From Muraenolepis orangiensis (Eukaryota; Chordata; Actinopteri; Gadiformes; Muraenolepididae): a stretch of 64,000 nucleotides of DNA. A program made the position numbers and the translations under genes. The notes below the pieces were generated by a model. It was not told the origin of the DNA, ran no database searches, and was given only the letters and a program-made list of their open reading frames with translations. Location: the NCBI GenBank assembly GCA_027704905.1, contig CM051016.1, positions 9,536,255 through 9,600,254 on the forward strand, read 5' to 3'. This document shows, piece by piece, positions 46,554-63,371 of this stretch; within the stretch, counting starts at the first letter, position 1, and each line of letters starts with the position of its first letter.

Positions 46554-46939
46554 AAACCAGGAAACCATGGCAATGGATTGGTTAATCGGCAGCAGCAGGA
46601 GGTGAAGAACAACCGCGGTGGACTTAACACTTCAGCGGCCGTCTGATTTGTTAAACCTTGGAACTATGTTTGGTGGTTTCCATCGTATGTTTTAAGTAAA
46701 TAATTTTGAGTAACGGTCCACTGGGACCCGTCTTTAGGCTTTCACCCTTTTAAGGCTCTTTTAAAAACGTGTCCTTTCTGTTATTTTCTTTTTTCTCTTC
46801 CTATATAAACTGTTATTATTCACACCTGGCTCACGTGTCTCCATACGTCTCCTAAAGTTACTGAGTAGATGATTCGTATCAGACTAGATGTTGTTTGTCC
46901 AGCAACATGAGACGCAATCAGAAACGGAGCACACTATAA

Positions 46940-46945
46940 AATAAA
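46940..46945 (+). terminator. Candidate rcor1 polyadenylation signal
   Basis: AATAAA within aaaataaaatacac, about 480 bases after the stop. Human RCOR1 has a much longer 3' UTR, so other sites may exist. Confidence 0.35.
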
Positions 46946-47179
46946 ATACACTTATGAATAAGCTCTGACAAATATTGTTGAATTTCTTAAATATTGTTAT
47001 CAGTTGTTCTATTATCAGAAATATAAAATGTGCATTGGCTCCTTCCATTTAAAACGTCTCCAGCACTACACTATTAATAATGACGTACATGATTAGTGTG
47101 TGAAGTTAATCATTTGTTTATTAGTTCAAAGCGAACTTCAAAGGGGTACTTCACACCGGTAGGCGAACTACATATACAG

Positions 47180-47480
47180 CCTGATATTCAAGGAGCGACA
47201 GCGCCCTCTGGCGGCGCGGTCGCAATCGTGCGCTCCGGTGTTTTTTCTTGACGGGGATTTCCTGAGCGGAAGAAGCTGATGGGGCTTTCCAGTGGAACAT
47301 CAACACTATCCGCTACCGTCTACCCTCTCCCATGAACGTAACCCCGTCAGGGCTTCGGAAACCGGAGGTTGAAGCGATGCGTGTTGACGAAGCAGTGCTG
47401 CGGGTCGAGGTGTCGCGGCCGGTCGGTGTAGCCGAGCTCCGCTACTGATTCATGTGAGTAGACGAGCGGCCCGGGTCGGT
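47180..47480 (+). promoter_or_regulatory. traf3 promoter and candidate 5' non-coding exon
   Basis: CpG-rich stretch with gcggcgcggtcgcaatcgtg and gtcgcggccggtcggtgtag, ending at a donor (exon end 47453, then gtgagt). Position and composition fit a housekeeping-type promoter with an untranslated first exon of traf3. A gctaggcta repeat follows. Confidence 0.5.
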
Positions 47481-47779
47481 ATTGTGGAGATGAGTGTGGA
47501 GGCTGGAGGCTCGGAATAAAGGCTAGGCTAGAGCTAGGCTAGGCTAACGCTAGGGCTACGGCAACATTAGCCAACTGATAGTGGATGAGGTAATGTCAGA
47601 GCCCATTGTGTGTGCGTGTGTGTATGTCTGTGTGTGTGCGTGTGCGTGTGTCGCGGAGCGGGCGAGCCTCAAAATAACCCCCGATAATAACACAGTTATT
47701 AAACATAAATACAATTATTTTCAAATGTATGTGTCATATGTGATGGTGATTCAGACACGCTGTCCTGGACACCTTGGTA

Positions 47780-48230
47780 GACTAATTAGGGTGAGATGGT
47801 GATGGTTATGTCTGTGATGGGTGAGGTGGAGATGGTTAGGGTTGTGATGGGTGAGGTGGTGGTGGTTAGGGCTGTGATGGGTGAGGTGGTGATGGTTAGG
47901 GCTGTAATGGGTGATGTTAGGGATGTGAGGTGGTGGTGGTTAGGGCTGTGATGGGTGAGGTGGTGATGGTTAGGGCTGTAATGGGTGATGTTAGGGATGT
48001 GATGGGTGAGATGGTGAGGGTTAGGGCTGTGATGGGGTGAGGTGGTGAAGGTTAGGGATGTGATGATTAGGGCTGTGATGGAGGGATCTGGTGATGGTTA
48101 GGGCTGGGATGGGGTGAGGTGGTGATGGTTAGGGCTAGGATGGGGTGAGGTGGTGAATGGTGATGGTTAGGGCTGTGATGGGTGAGGTGGTGATGGTTGT
48201 TAGGGCTGCTTAGTGTTAAGTGGTGGGTTA
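47780..48230 (+). repeat. About 30-base minisatellite in traf3 first intron
   Basis: About 14 units of gtgatgggtgaggtggtgat then ggttagggct. Confidence 0.9.
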
Positions 48231-48564
48231 TGGTCAGTGTGTCACTAGTATATTTCACTACATGTACTAAGAGATGGAAGAGCAGTAAGAGCACTCCTGT
48301 AAGTATTGCAGCATTGTGTCACCTCATGACCCCTGGGCTGTAACATTAAATCATCAACTGAATCATTTCTACATGGAAATCTTATAAATTATTTAGGACC
48401 AGGTTATTTTCAGCATCACTTTTTCCCCGACACCAAATAAGAATTTGAATAAAAATGGTTCCATGTGTTTAAAAATACTAAATATATTGGCCTGTAATTA
48501 TTTGGATATATAAAATGGTAAAATATTGAAAACAATTAAGTGGTTATGGCCTATATTGGAAAAT

Positions 48565-48830
48565 GCACTGCATCTATATAGCGCTTTTAACCAAAGTGCT
48601 TTACAAGTTATGCCTCACATTCACACATTCATACACAAATGTATACACTCATTCATCCACTGACAGCGGTGTCAGCCATGCAAGGAGACAGCCAGCTGGC
48701 CAGGAGCAGTAAGAGTTGGGTTGTCTTGCTCAGGGACACCTCCATACTTGGTTAGGAGGAGGAGCCGGGGATCCAACACTCCAATCCCACAATCCACTCT
48801 AGCTCCTGAGATACTGCCGCCCTGATATTA
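48565..48830 (-). mobile_element. Fish SINE-like element, reverse orientation
   Basis: The sequence tatagcgcttttaaccaaag then gtgctttacaagttatgcct, through cttgctcagggacacctcca, to gaggagccggggatccaaca and a ctcctgagatactgccgccc end, follows the widespread teleost SINE body. Its tRNA-like head would be on the right, so it reads on the minus strand. A tail piece of the same kind lies at 59990-60110. Confidence 0.65.
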
Positions 48831-49019
48831 AAGTGTGACTGTTTCAGTATATTTCACACAGAAGGCATACACTACATGGATGATGCAGACAGACATGGAG
48901 ACACATGGAGTCAGACAGTGTCCAATCAGCAGGGACGTTCAGCCACTGGATTGTTATGGCAAGATGGTTTTCTTGTCTGGCCATTTTGAATTGTATGTCA
49001 ATGAATGTGTGAGGCCATG

Positions 49020-49515
49020 GTGGAGGCCCCAGTAGGGGCCAGGGTGGAGGCTGTGGAAAGACCAGGGAGGAGGCTGTAGAGAGACCAGGGTGGAGGCTGT
49101 GGAGAGACCAGGGAGGAGGCTGTTGAAAGACCAGGGAGGAGGCTATGGAGAGACCAGGGTGGAGGCTGTGGAGAGACCAGGGAGGAGGCTGTGGAAAGAC
49201 CAGGGAGGAGGCTGTGGAGAGACCAGGGAGGAGGCTGTAGAGAGACCAGGGTGGAGGCTGTGGAGAGACCAGGGAGGAGGCTGTGGAAAGACCAGGGAGG
49301 AGGCTGTGGAGAGACCAGGGTGGAGGCTGTGGAAAGACCAGGGAGGAGGCTGTGGAGAGACCAGGGTGGAGGCTGTGGAAAGACCAGGGAGGAGGCCGTG
49401 GAGAGACCAGGGAGGAGGCTGTGGAGAGACCAGGGTGGAGGCTGTAGAGACCAGGGAGGAGGCTGTGGAGAGGCCAGGGTGGAGGCTGTGGAGAGACCAG
49501 GGTTTGAGCTGGGAA
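49020..49515 (+). repeat. 23-base minisatellite in traf3 first intron
   Basis: About 21 copies of ggctgtggagagaccaggga, then gga, with t/g and a/g variants. Confidence 0.95.
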
Positions 49516-49594
49516 GAGGCCAGTGTGGGGTAGTTTTTTTTCTGTGCTTTCTAGCCCCAGGTGAAATGTATTTGATGACTTCAGCAGTATCGTG

Positions 49595-50150
49595 TATATA
49601 AAGACCAGTAGAGTATGGAGAGATCAGAAGAGTATGTATTGACCAGCAGAGTATATATAGACCAGTAGAGTATAGTGCAACCAGTAGTGTATATAAAGAC
49701 CAGTAGAGTATGTATAGACCAGTTGAGATCAGTAAAATGTGTATATAGACCAGTAGTGTGTTTAGAGACCAGTAAAGTTTATATACACCAGTAGTGTATA
49801 GAGACCAGTATAGTGTAAATAGACTAGTAGAGACCAGTAGAGTGTATTTAGACTAGTAGATACCAGTAGTGTATACAGACCAGTAGAGTGTATATTGAGA
49901 CCAGTAGAGACCTCAGAGTATATAGACCAATGGAGTGTATATAGACCAGATGAGACCAATGGAGTGTATATGGAGACCAGTAGAGACCAATAGTGTATAT
50001 ATAGACTAGTAGAGTGCATAAAGACCAGTAGAGTGTATATAGACCAGTAGAATGTATATAGAGATCAGTAGAGTGTATATAGACCAGTAGTGTGTATTTA
50101 TAGACCAGTAGAGACCAGTTTAGTGTATACAGACCAGTAAACAGATCCAG
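49595..50150 (+). repeat. Gaccagtagagtgtatata minisatellite
   Basis: About 28 imperfect units of 17-25 bases. The first units resemble the end of the preceding array (gaccag). Confidence 0.9.
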
Positions 50151-50919
50151 TGAATTCCCCTCTTGAGGTTTCATTTCTCTGTAGTGATGTCACGGTACTT
50201 TCAGCTGTGTCTGCTGCCAGGTCGCCATGGTGACGCCAGCGGTAGAGACAAGGCAGCCTATTGGATAACATAACAGGCTTGTTTTCACAGTGACAGTGGC
50301 CAATTGGATAAGCTAAGATGGGGTTAGAGGTCACGCTGTTAGGGTCTCCTTTCCAGAGACCTGATGAACCCATGAGGTGTAATATGTTTTGAGGTCTGTT
50401 GGATGTGTGTGCGTTATGACATGTTATTTTCATAGATTCCATATTTCATATGAATTCTAGAAAATGTAAAATGTTATTTTGCATGCAAACGTGACAGTAA
50501 CCAAACGGTAGTCCAAGAGCATTTTTACCAGCAAACAAGGACCAGGAGGTTTAGCAGGGACAAGGACCAGGAGGTACTAACAAAATTACAATATTGTTAA
50601 TTGCTGTTTAGATCAGACACACCCAAAGAGCATCTGTACCAAAGGATTTGTCATTTAACCCTGTGGTTCTCTAGAAGATTTTTAAAGTTTCCTGAAAATG
50701 TCACTGTACAGTAAAATTTATTCAGACAGACCAAGATGCTAAAATGTCCATCATGTGTCTAAAACTTGGTATCTAAACCCTAGATACCAAGTTTCAGAGG
50801 GTTTGGACCATCAGAAGGTGGGGCTGATATATATATATACAGTTTTTTTTACTTTAACCTAAAATTCTAGTGCTTCCTGTGGGCCTTTCTGGAGACCGGA
50901 AAGTCATGTCTTGTCCCCC

Positions 50920-51157
50920 TGTCCGCCAGATCATGTCTTGTCCGCCAGGTCATGTCTTGTCCTCCAGATCATGTCTTGTCCTTCCTGTCCTCCAGGTCAT
51001 GTCTTGTCCTTCCTGTCCTCCAGGTCATGTCTTGTCCTCCAGATCATGTCTTGTCCTTCCTGTCCTCCAGGTCATGTCTTGTCCTTCCTGTCCTCCAGAT
51101 CATGTCTTGTCCTTCCTGTCCTCCAGGTCATGTCTTGTCCTTCCTGTCCTCCAGGTC

Positions 51158-51160
<3 letters not shown>
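50920..51160 (+). repeat. Minisatellite copying the traf3 acceptor and start codon
   Basis: Ten units of 19 or 28 bases of the form (a/g)tcatgtcttgtcc then ttcctgtcctccag precede the real boundary, where the same tgtcctccag/gtcATGTCT leads into the coding exon. Each unit therefore holds an acceptor-like cctccag and an ATG. Confidence 0.92.
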
Positions 51161-56058
<4,898 letters not shown>

Positions 56059-56438
56059 CCTCCGAACTGTAACCGGATCGGCCGATCTGTCAAAACCTCT
56101 GCAGAGAAAAGGATCATGGGGGAAAAAAATGGACGGACGTAGAAGACAAGCCACAGGACCGTTTGGCGTCCAGCAGACAGACAGGTGGTCGGACCGTGCC
56201 CGGACCAGACCTCCTGCTGAGAGGGAGGAGGAGGGAGGAGCAGCCCCTCCCCCGGCGAGGAGGACATGGGAGCTCCTCTCCTCCCGGGTGTAAATAGCCA
56301 ATATGGACGTTTAATCGCAATGGCAACAGGACTGTTGTTCCCCTTACTGATGCCGTGCATCACCTGACCCGTAGTTTACCGTTGTTCTCATGTGTGTCTC
56401 CGATGTTCTCCAATCTCTGAATGTTCCCGGTGGAAGAT

Positions 56439-56444
56439 ATTAAA
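56439..56444 (+). terminator. Candidate traf3 polyadenylation signal (ATTAAA)
   Basis: ATTAAA about 380 bases after the traf3 stop; convergent with the snx6 signal about 260 bases further on. Confidence 0.4.
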
Positions 56445-56700
56445 AAGATGTCGACTGAAGTCGCATGCTCTGCTTCCACCTCCCCTTAAGACCTGCAAAC
56501 TTCTAGTCATAGTGTCTCCACCCCTCAACACACCGGGCCTCCTGCCAGTCAGTAAAGGGTCTTCACGGTTCCACCACAGCTTTCAGTAATTGCGGTAAAA
56601 ATGGATTTGCTTCAGCCGTTAACTTGGGACTTTAAAATGCGGCAGAAAGACGTGGTTCTCACGCTATGAAGTCTGGGAAACGGGTTGGTGACCACATGGT

Positions 56701-56706
56701 TTATTT
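56701..56706 (-). terminator. Candidate snx6 polyadenylation signal
   Basis: TTTATT on plus reads AATAAA on minus, about 880 bases beyond the snx6 stop. Confidence 0.4.
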
Positions 56707-57189
56707 CTGAGTGGGAGCTTTGGTCACAGGAGTGAAAAACATTAAATGTACACTAAAACACATCCAGGTGTTCTTTACAATCAGGGACATGGATCTACAT
56801 TAAGGCAAAGAAAACTGAAGCACAATGAAACTCTTTTACTTCAGCCAAATCAAAAACACTGAATTATTATTGGAAGGATTACGATGCAGATCATTAACCA
56901 ATACAAAAATGTACAATTTTTAGTGACGATACGTTTGGAATAATAACAGTAACAATCAGCTGGACTCACAGCACCACCTCTCTTGTGAAACACTGCTGGG
57001 TGGATGCTAGCTTAGCACTAGAGCTAGCGCAGAGCAGCAAGTAAGTTGCGCTGCACTAGTTCTAGGGATAAAACCAGGGGCTAGCTATATAACTAGCATG
57101 CTAGTTGTAGTGTTTACGCTAGCGGCTAGCTTAGCAGTATAACGAGTACTAGTTCTGGTTGAGAGGCTGTGTGTGATGAGAGCTGTAGG

Positions 57190-57450
57190 TGTAGCCGGTA
57201 CACAGGTGCGCACACTGCACAGGTGTAGGGTACCCAGTAGAGTATACTGATACTGTACCAGTACCATACCCAGAGTACAGGTATACAGAACTATACCAGT
57301 AGAGTACAGGTGTAGGGTACCCAGTAAAGTAAAATGTGTAGGGTACAGGTGTAATCCAGTAGAATACAGGTATTGTACCAGTAGAGTACAGGTGTAATGG
57401 TACAGGTATACAGGTACTGTACCAGTAGTGTACAGGTGTAGGGTCCCTGT
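57190..57450. repeat. Tacaggtgtagggtacccag minisatellite in snx6 3' UTR
   Basis: About ten variable units built from agtagagtacaggt, gtagggtacccag and tgtaccagta. Confidence 0.85.
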
Positions 57451-57586
57451 CTCGTTAGCCTATACAGTACTGGCCAGGATGAAGTCGCTCTAATAGTGAA
57501 GGCTCCCGACGATGTCGAAATTAAAACAGATTCCCAGATGAACGGGGAGGTGTTTGATTTGTGTGGAGAGCGTTGGGACAGTGCAG

Positions 57587-60500
57587 TTAGGAGTCTCCTT
57601 TCAGGATGCCCAGACAGCTCTGCAGCAGCTGGAGGTGACCCTGCAAGGGAGGGAGGAGTCTGTTTTATACTCACACACACATACTGATTTGATGGTTAAT
57701 CATGTTTAAAGGGCTCTTATTCTACCACCAGGCGTGTTTGGCCCTTACTGGCCGGGTCAAAATGTGTTATGCGACTAAATTAGTCTGTCACTTGGTGACC
57801 TCACACCGTGGTGGGAGTGTCCACTTATATGTATGATGGATAGATGAGTCTACCAGTTGGTACGGTCCACTGGGTAGACTGGTGTGTACGTCGGACCGCG
57901 GTACCTTTGCATGTTTGAGCTCCAGCTCCGCCAGCTCTACCAGGTTCTTCCTGAACGCCGCCACTCGTCTCGTCTTGAAATCGACAAGCTCTGAACACGC
58001 GGAAAAAAGAACCAGCGTTCAGCAAACCGCAACAGAAAGTTTGATTTCTGCTGCAGAGACTTTGCAGACGAACGTGTTTTCTATGCAGATTTATGTAAAC
58101 CACACCCGCCATGCTTTTCTGACCAATCACACACAATGTTTGCACCGCCGTCGTCTTCAGAAAAGTTACAAAATCTTGCAAGAAGTGCAGGACAAAAGGG
58201 TTTGGTATGAGTGTAGTATCAGGGGTTGAAACCGCTACACCAGGTTGGTCGATCTTTCACCTCCGGACCAAAGTGTTGTGATCCAGCTGGTTTAAGTAGT
58301 ATATTTATGAAGTAGTATTAGGAGAAGTATGTGGCAGTACCTTGTTTGGCGGACTCAGAGATCTTCTCAAACTTGTGGCAGCAGAGCTGTTGGCTGGTCT
58401 CCGCCTGCAGGACCTCCTTGTTCTTAGACCGGGCCTTGTCCAGCGCCTTGTTGGCGTTCTCATAGTCCACCAGGGCCCGGCCTCGTCTGTACAGCAGGTC
58501 CTGGACCAACAGAACACCATCAGAACTACTGACCCACTGGACCAACACAACCATCAGAACTACTGACCCACCAGAACAGAACACCATCAGACCTACTGAC
58601 CCACTGGACCAACACAACACAAAACCATCAGAACTACTTACCCACCAGCAGGTCCTGGATGAACACAACTGACACACATCAGAACTAATGACCCACCAGC
58701 AGGTCCTGGACCATCAGAACTACTCTTTAAATGACAATGTGTTTTTCTAACTACAACAAACAATTTCCCTTAGGATCAATCATTAAGTGGGTTAGTAATA
58801 ATACTAGTACTCAGTCTCTCAGTTAGTACTAAACAGAAGTACCATAGCAGCCTGAGACTCTGTCAGGTAGTGGTACTAGTACTGAAGTGTAGTACCTTAG
58901 CAGCCTGAGACTCCCTCAGGTAGTACTTCAGTAAATCTGCCAGTTTCAGGTCCTCATCTGCTGCCACACGAGCCTCAATCTTCTATAACCCAGCAGAACA
59001 CCAGAACACAGATCTCAGAACACCATGTAGATACCACATACTGGGAGTTACTATATACTCTTACTTGGCAATGCATCCTGAGATGAACATGTAAACACTA
59101 TTGCCTTACTTGACAATAAATACTATATATATATAAATTAAATACTAAATATATAATAAATACTTTGTACACATACCCGTGTCTTTTCCAGCAACTCTGA
59201 CACTTTGAGGAAGAACCTGGAAGACATTTCAGGAAATGTAAATGATGTACAAAGAAACACACACCCTTTTCTGCCTTAACCTAAACTACACCACCTGCCT
59301 CACCCCAGTACCAATAAGAAGACCTACTTGCAGACGTCTGTGGAGTCCTGTGTTCCTAGCGTGTAGAGAGAGGACGAGATTCTGTTGATGTCGTCAGCGG
59401 CATCTAAACACACAATAAAAAGAGTTAGTACTGTCCTACTGTGTTATAGCAGAACCTCTGATCCAGCAGTCCTACTGTGTTATAGTAGAACTCGTGATCA
59501 GTCCTACTGTGTTATAGTAGAACTCGTGATCAGTCCTACTGTGTTATAGTAGAACTCGTGATCAGTCCTACTGTGTTATAGTAGAACTCGTGATCAGTCC
59601 TACTGTGTTATAGTAGAACCTCTGATCCAGCAGTCCTACTGTGTTATAGTAGAACTTCTGATCCAGCAGTCCTACTGTGTTATAGTAGAACTTGAGTACT
59701 TTGATGACATTACATACTTTTGTGTGAGCGGATCATCTTGTCAGACTTCACTGAGGCGTCCTTGACTCGGTTGTGGTACTCCAACAGAAACGTCTTCTCG
59801 TGCTCAAAGAAATCATCGATGTCCTGAAAGAGGAAACACGAGTCTCAGGAACCACCACTGGAGAGCCTTCCTGAAGACCTGGTCCAGCCTGAGACCTACA
59901 TCAATAACCCTCAATGTATACACAACCTTAATTGCCAAAGTCACATTATTGTCAACATCACGTGTGTGTTTTCAATTGGTGGATAAATGTGTGCATGAAT
60001 GTGTGTATGAATGTGTGTATAAGTGGATGAATATGAGGCAATAAATGTAAAGCACTTGGCGTAAAAGCGCCATATAAATGAAGTCCATGTGCCATTTACC
60101 ATCCAGATTGAAAGTCCAGGCCTACACGTCTCTTTGACATCATGACAGATCAATAACGTCATAGAGAACCACCAAAGAGTTCCCCTCTGGGCTCACGAGA
60201 ACCCTTTTGTTCTGTTCGAGCACGTGGTAACCCACCTTGACCCCGGCCACCAGAACTCCATCTGCAGACTTGACCACGTTTTTGAAGAAGTCCTCCAGCT
60301 TCTCCTTCTTGTTCTTCCCTCGCACACTCAGCTGTTAAAACAACCAATCAAAATCAGCACCATCATAAGCATTTAACCAATAGGTGGAGAGCACACTCAA
60401 AAGCATCACAACGTCAGTTAAGCAATCAAAGAGAGACCTCATTTGGAAGTGTGTAACGCGCCCGTGTGCTCTACTCACGTCCTGGTTGTACTCCAGGAAG

Positions 60501-62505
60501 ACGTGGAAGTTGAGGTCCTTCTTGAGAACCGGATGGGCGGCCACCCGACACAGGAACACCTCGTGCATCGCTACGGTCTTCTTGAAGATGGCCAAGTACT
60601 CTCTGAAACCACACGCTCACCAGGGTTAGGTGATGGTTGAACTAGGTGATGATTCAACCAGGGCTAGGCGATGGTTCAACTCTGGATAGGTGCTGGTTCA
60701 ACTAGGGCTAGGTGATGGTTCCACTAGGGTTAAGGGTCAGAGTGTTAAGGTGTCAGGGGACTCACGCCTCTAGCTCCTGCTTCATCTTGGTGAACTCCTC
60801 CTTGGTCATGGACCCCTCACCCTCCCCCAGCTTCTGCAGCTTCTCCCGGGACGCGTCAAAGTCAGGCCGGGGGGGTGCCGGGGGGATCTGGGGACCACTA
60901 ATCATGAGTCGGATGGACAGGTAGTCTCACCAATCACACTCTACATTCATATCTAGTCTGCTGTACAGGCGCCCATGTAGCATTAGGCTAGTGCTAGGCT
61001 AGGTAAGCTCTTACAATGTATCCGGCGTAGTCCTCGTTCTCCACGAAGGAGTCGTGAAGCCAGATGAACTCCTCATGTTGTCGGACCACAGAGAACTCGT
61101 TCTGCTTGAAGTTAGGGAGCGTGCTCTGAGGAACAATGTTCTGTTAGCACTTTTAAGCTAGTCATGTTCTGGGTAGGTGTTATAGCCACCAAAATACTGC
61201 CAGCTGATTCTGAAAAACTGCTAATATATAAAACACCTTTTAAAGACTGCTAAACCAGCCAATATATTACAAACACTGCCAAGGACACACTCCAATACAC
61301 TTTCCACAGAGTGTAACAGTAAAGAGCAGGTTTACCTTGGTGTGGACGGTGAACTTAACCTTATCCCGCTCACTCAAGGCGTCGGATATGTCCACCTGGA
61401 GAGTAGCGTCTGTCTGCAGGTCCACATTCACAGCCCTGGGCTGTTAAACATGTTTTAACAACCTGTTAAAACACGCTTTAACATACAGTGTCAACACGTC
61501 TGAGTGGTCAAACTCACAAAGTGACTTTCATTTCAGTAAATACACAAGAAGGGTTATGATCTCTTGAATTTCTGGGGGAAATTTTCCAGAAACGTTTCAA
61601 TGGAAATTGTACAGCAGAAGTGACATTATTTTATACTACATGCAAACAACATGACCAAATACACTTACCAGCAGACATACAAGTAACTAACCAGCATACA
61701 TACAGGTAACTAACCAGCAAACATACAGGTAACTAACTGATATAAGTGGGGTGAATAAATATACATGACAGTTTATGACTAATCAAAATGCTTATATTCT
61801 TACATTTGCAGATTAGATTTGCAGTAAACAGAACTACATTTATGAATAAACTACTCTCATTCATTTCAATTGTAATGTTTCCACTAGAATGTCATATGGA
61901 CAGAAGGTCAGTTATGGAATACATGGTGTGGTTGCGTCACACGCATTTAAAAAAAAAAAAAAGAAACGTAGAAATATTATACTGGATAATTCTAAATGAG
62001 AACCATTGTTTCAGTATAAATGTAACATGTATGTGTCAATATAATTCAGTCTAGCGCTACAACTAAACACACAAAACCCAAATTAAAAACGTTAAATGTA
62101 TGTGCTACAATAGCAACATGAGATGCGTGTCTCCCTAGACTGAGTGTTGTGGTCTGAGAGTTTCTGACCAAACCCTTCATTCAGAGGAGGAGAAGGGAGC
62201 AGCTGTTTACAACATGTTATAGTCACATGTTGTGGATTAGGTTACATGTAATAGTAACATGTTGTACTTACATGTTAGTCACATGTTATACCGACATGTG
62301 ATGGTAACATGCTATACTGACATGTTATGTAAGATGTTATAGTAACATGTTACAGTGACATGTTTTCCTCCTACCAGGAGGATTGGACCATAGTGATCAA
62401 CACCAAAGTCTGTCTCCACTGGTGAAGCTGCTCTTGAATCTCCAAACAGATCCTCAATGATGTGGACATCCAAAGACTAAGACCATAAACAACATGTCCC
62501 ATCTA

Positions 62506-62542
<37 letters not shown>

Positions 62543-63002
62543 CTTGATGGAGTTCCAGAGAGTTGTTGTCATGTCAGATGTGAGACAACATCCTAACATC
62601 CTCAGCTAACAATAACGTTAGCGTACCGAGGCTAACTAGCCCAGCTAACCAACCGTACAGGCGTTCCTCTACCTCCAGCCGCCCACCGCCGGTCTGTGGC
62701 CGCTATACATCTGATCCACCAGCTGAACAATATCGATCAAGACAGACGTGAGGAGGAGGAGTAGGAGGAGAAGGAAAACTTACTCCTCGGTCTTCTTCGG
62801 AGAGGAAGTCTGGGCCGTCGTCCAACCCTTCCTGCTGCACGGAAACGGAAACACAAACAACATCAACAACAACAACTACTACCACTACTATTACAACCAC
62901 ACTGCCTGGGCCTCAGCCGGACTCCACCGTGTGTTCTTCGGCGGGTTAGTTAGTTGTTGTGGTGAAGGAGGATAAAGAGGAGAACATTAAACCCACCATC
63001 AT
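57587..63002 (-). CDS. snx6: Sorting nexin 6 (SNX6), 14 coding exons, 406 aa
   Basis: Exons in transcription order: 63002-62997, 62831-62784, 61440-61336, 61125-61015, 60887-60766, 60602-60479, 60331-60236, 59823-59718, 59403-59328, 59216-59177, 58982-58896, 58500-58341, 57990-57905, 57640-57587. Phases agree and the total is 406 aa, the same as human SNX6. The start MM-EGLDDGPDFLSEEDRG is split by a six-base first coding exon. The PX domain is about residues 26-173 (NEFSVVRQHEEFIWLHDSF, EYLAIFKKTVAMHEVFLCRV). The BAR domain covers the C-terminal half (SDLYTLGTQDSTDVC-like region, LVDYENANKALDKARSKNKE, QQLCCHKFEKISESAKQ). Role: SNX-BAR subunit (with SNX1/2) that coats endosomal tubules for endosome-to-Golgi retrieval and contacts dynactin. 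It is convergent with traf3. SNX5 and SNX32 are related, but the N terminus fits SNX6. Confidence 0.95.
57708..57895. mobile_element. Partial MITE related to the one at 39650
   Basis: Shares ttctaccaccaggcgtgttt-type end and gtgggagtgtcc, gtctaccagttggtacggtc interior with the 39650-39883 element. The right end is missing or diverged. It sits next to the donor of the snx6 exon 57905-57990. Confidence 0.6.
58490..58725 (-). repeat. Acceptor-spanning repeat at snx6 exon 58341-58500
   Basis: The exon start plus acceptor (plus strand cagcaggtcctggaccaaca) recurs at about 58647 and 58698. These copies are joined by ccatcagaactactgaccca units, four to five in all. Confidence 0.85.
58840..58925 (-). 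repeat. Partial duplication of snx6 exon 58896-58982 end
   Basis: taccatagcagcctgagactctgtcaggtag at 58841 repeats taccttagcagcctgagactccctcaggtag at 58893. A second copy of the exon's 3' end and donor therefore lies about 52 bases inside the intron. Confidence 0.8.
59440..59700. repeat. About 32-base minisatellite in snx6 intron
   Basis: Seven units of gatcagtcctactgtgttat then agtagaactcgt. Confidence 0.95.
59985..60115 (+). mobile_element. SINE 3'-tail fragment
   Basis: tgaggcaataaatgtaaagc then acttggcgtaaaagcgccat and ataaatgaagtccatgtgcc match the usual tail of fish SINE bodies similar to 48565-48830. Confidence 0.5.
60605..60740. repeat. Gatggttcaactagggctag minisatellite in snx6 intron
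   Basis: Five to six units of 25-27 bases. Confidence 0.85.
61441..62783. other. Long snx6 intron without recognised gene
   Basis: Holds acatacaggtaactaaccag repeats (61665-61740), catgttatagtaacatgtta repeats (62205-62365) and a short CA repeat (62510-62538). Nothing coding was found. Confidence 0.6.
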
Positions 63003-63085
63003 GGCTGCTTGCGGGTGGAGTCCGGACTGGAGCCCAGGAAGTCACGTGACGTGACGTCACGGGGTGGGCGGGACCGCGGGACCCA
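62930..63085 (-). promoter_or_regulatory. snx6 promoter region
   Basis: CpG-bearing stretch (cacgtgacgtgacgtcacgg, a CRE-like tgacgtca) just upstream of the snx6 ATG at 63002. The CRE-like site at 63052-63059 is a good candidate regulatory element. Confidence 0.5.
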
Positions 63086-63371
63086 GGTGACATCCACCGT
63101 CAAAACATGAGTGTATTTATTTATGCTGTATAATTTTTTATGATGTATCATAAATAATACACCTTGGTCGTGTGTTCTTGAGGAACAAACACCGAACCAA
63201 ACAAACCAACCAAACCAAAACTAACAAAATGGAGAAGCGTGGGTCAACCAGTCTCGCTGATTGGCTGCGTTCTGTAGAGCGGCCGCAAGAGGGCGCGCAA
63301 GACCAGCCCTCACTGACACGATAGCACGCATGCGCTATTGACGCACGTTTCTCTATGTATACAGTAGTATT

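Noticed and set aside
49090..49601. Frames with repeated ETREEAVERPG-type peptides
   Set aside because: Product of the 23-base minisatellite in the traf3 first intron.
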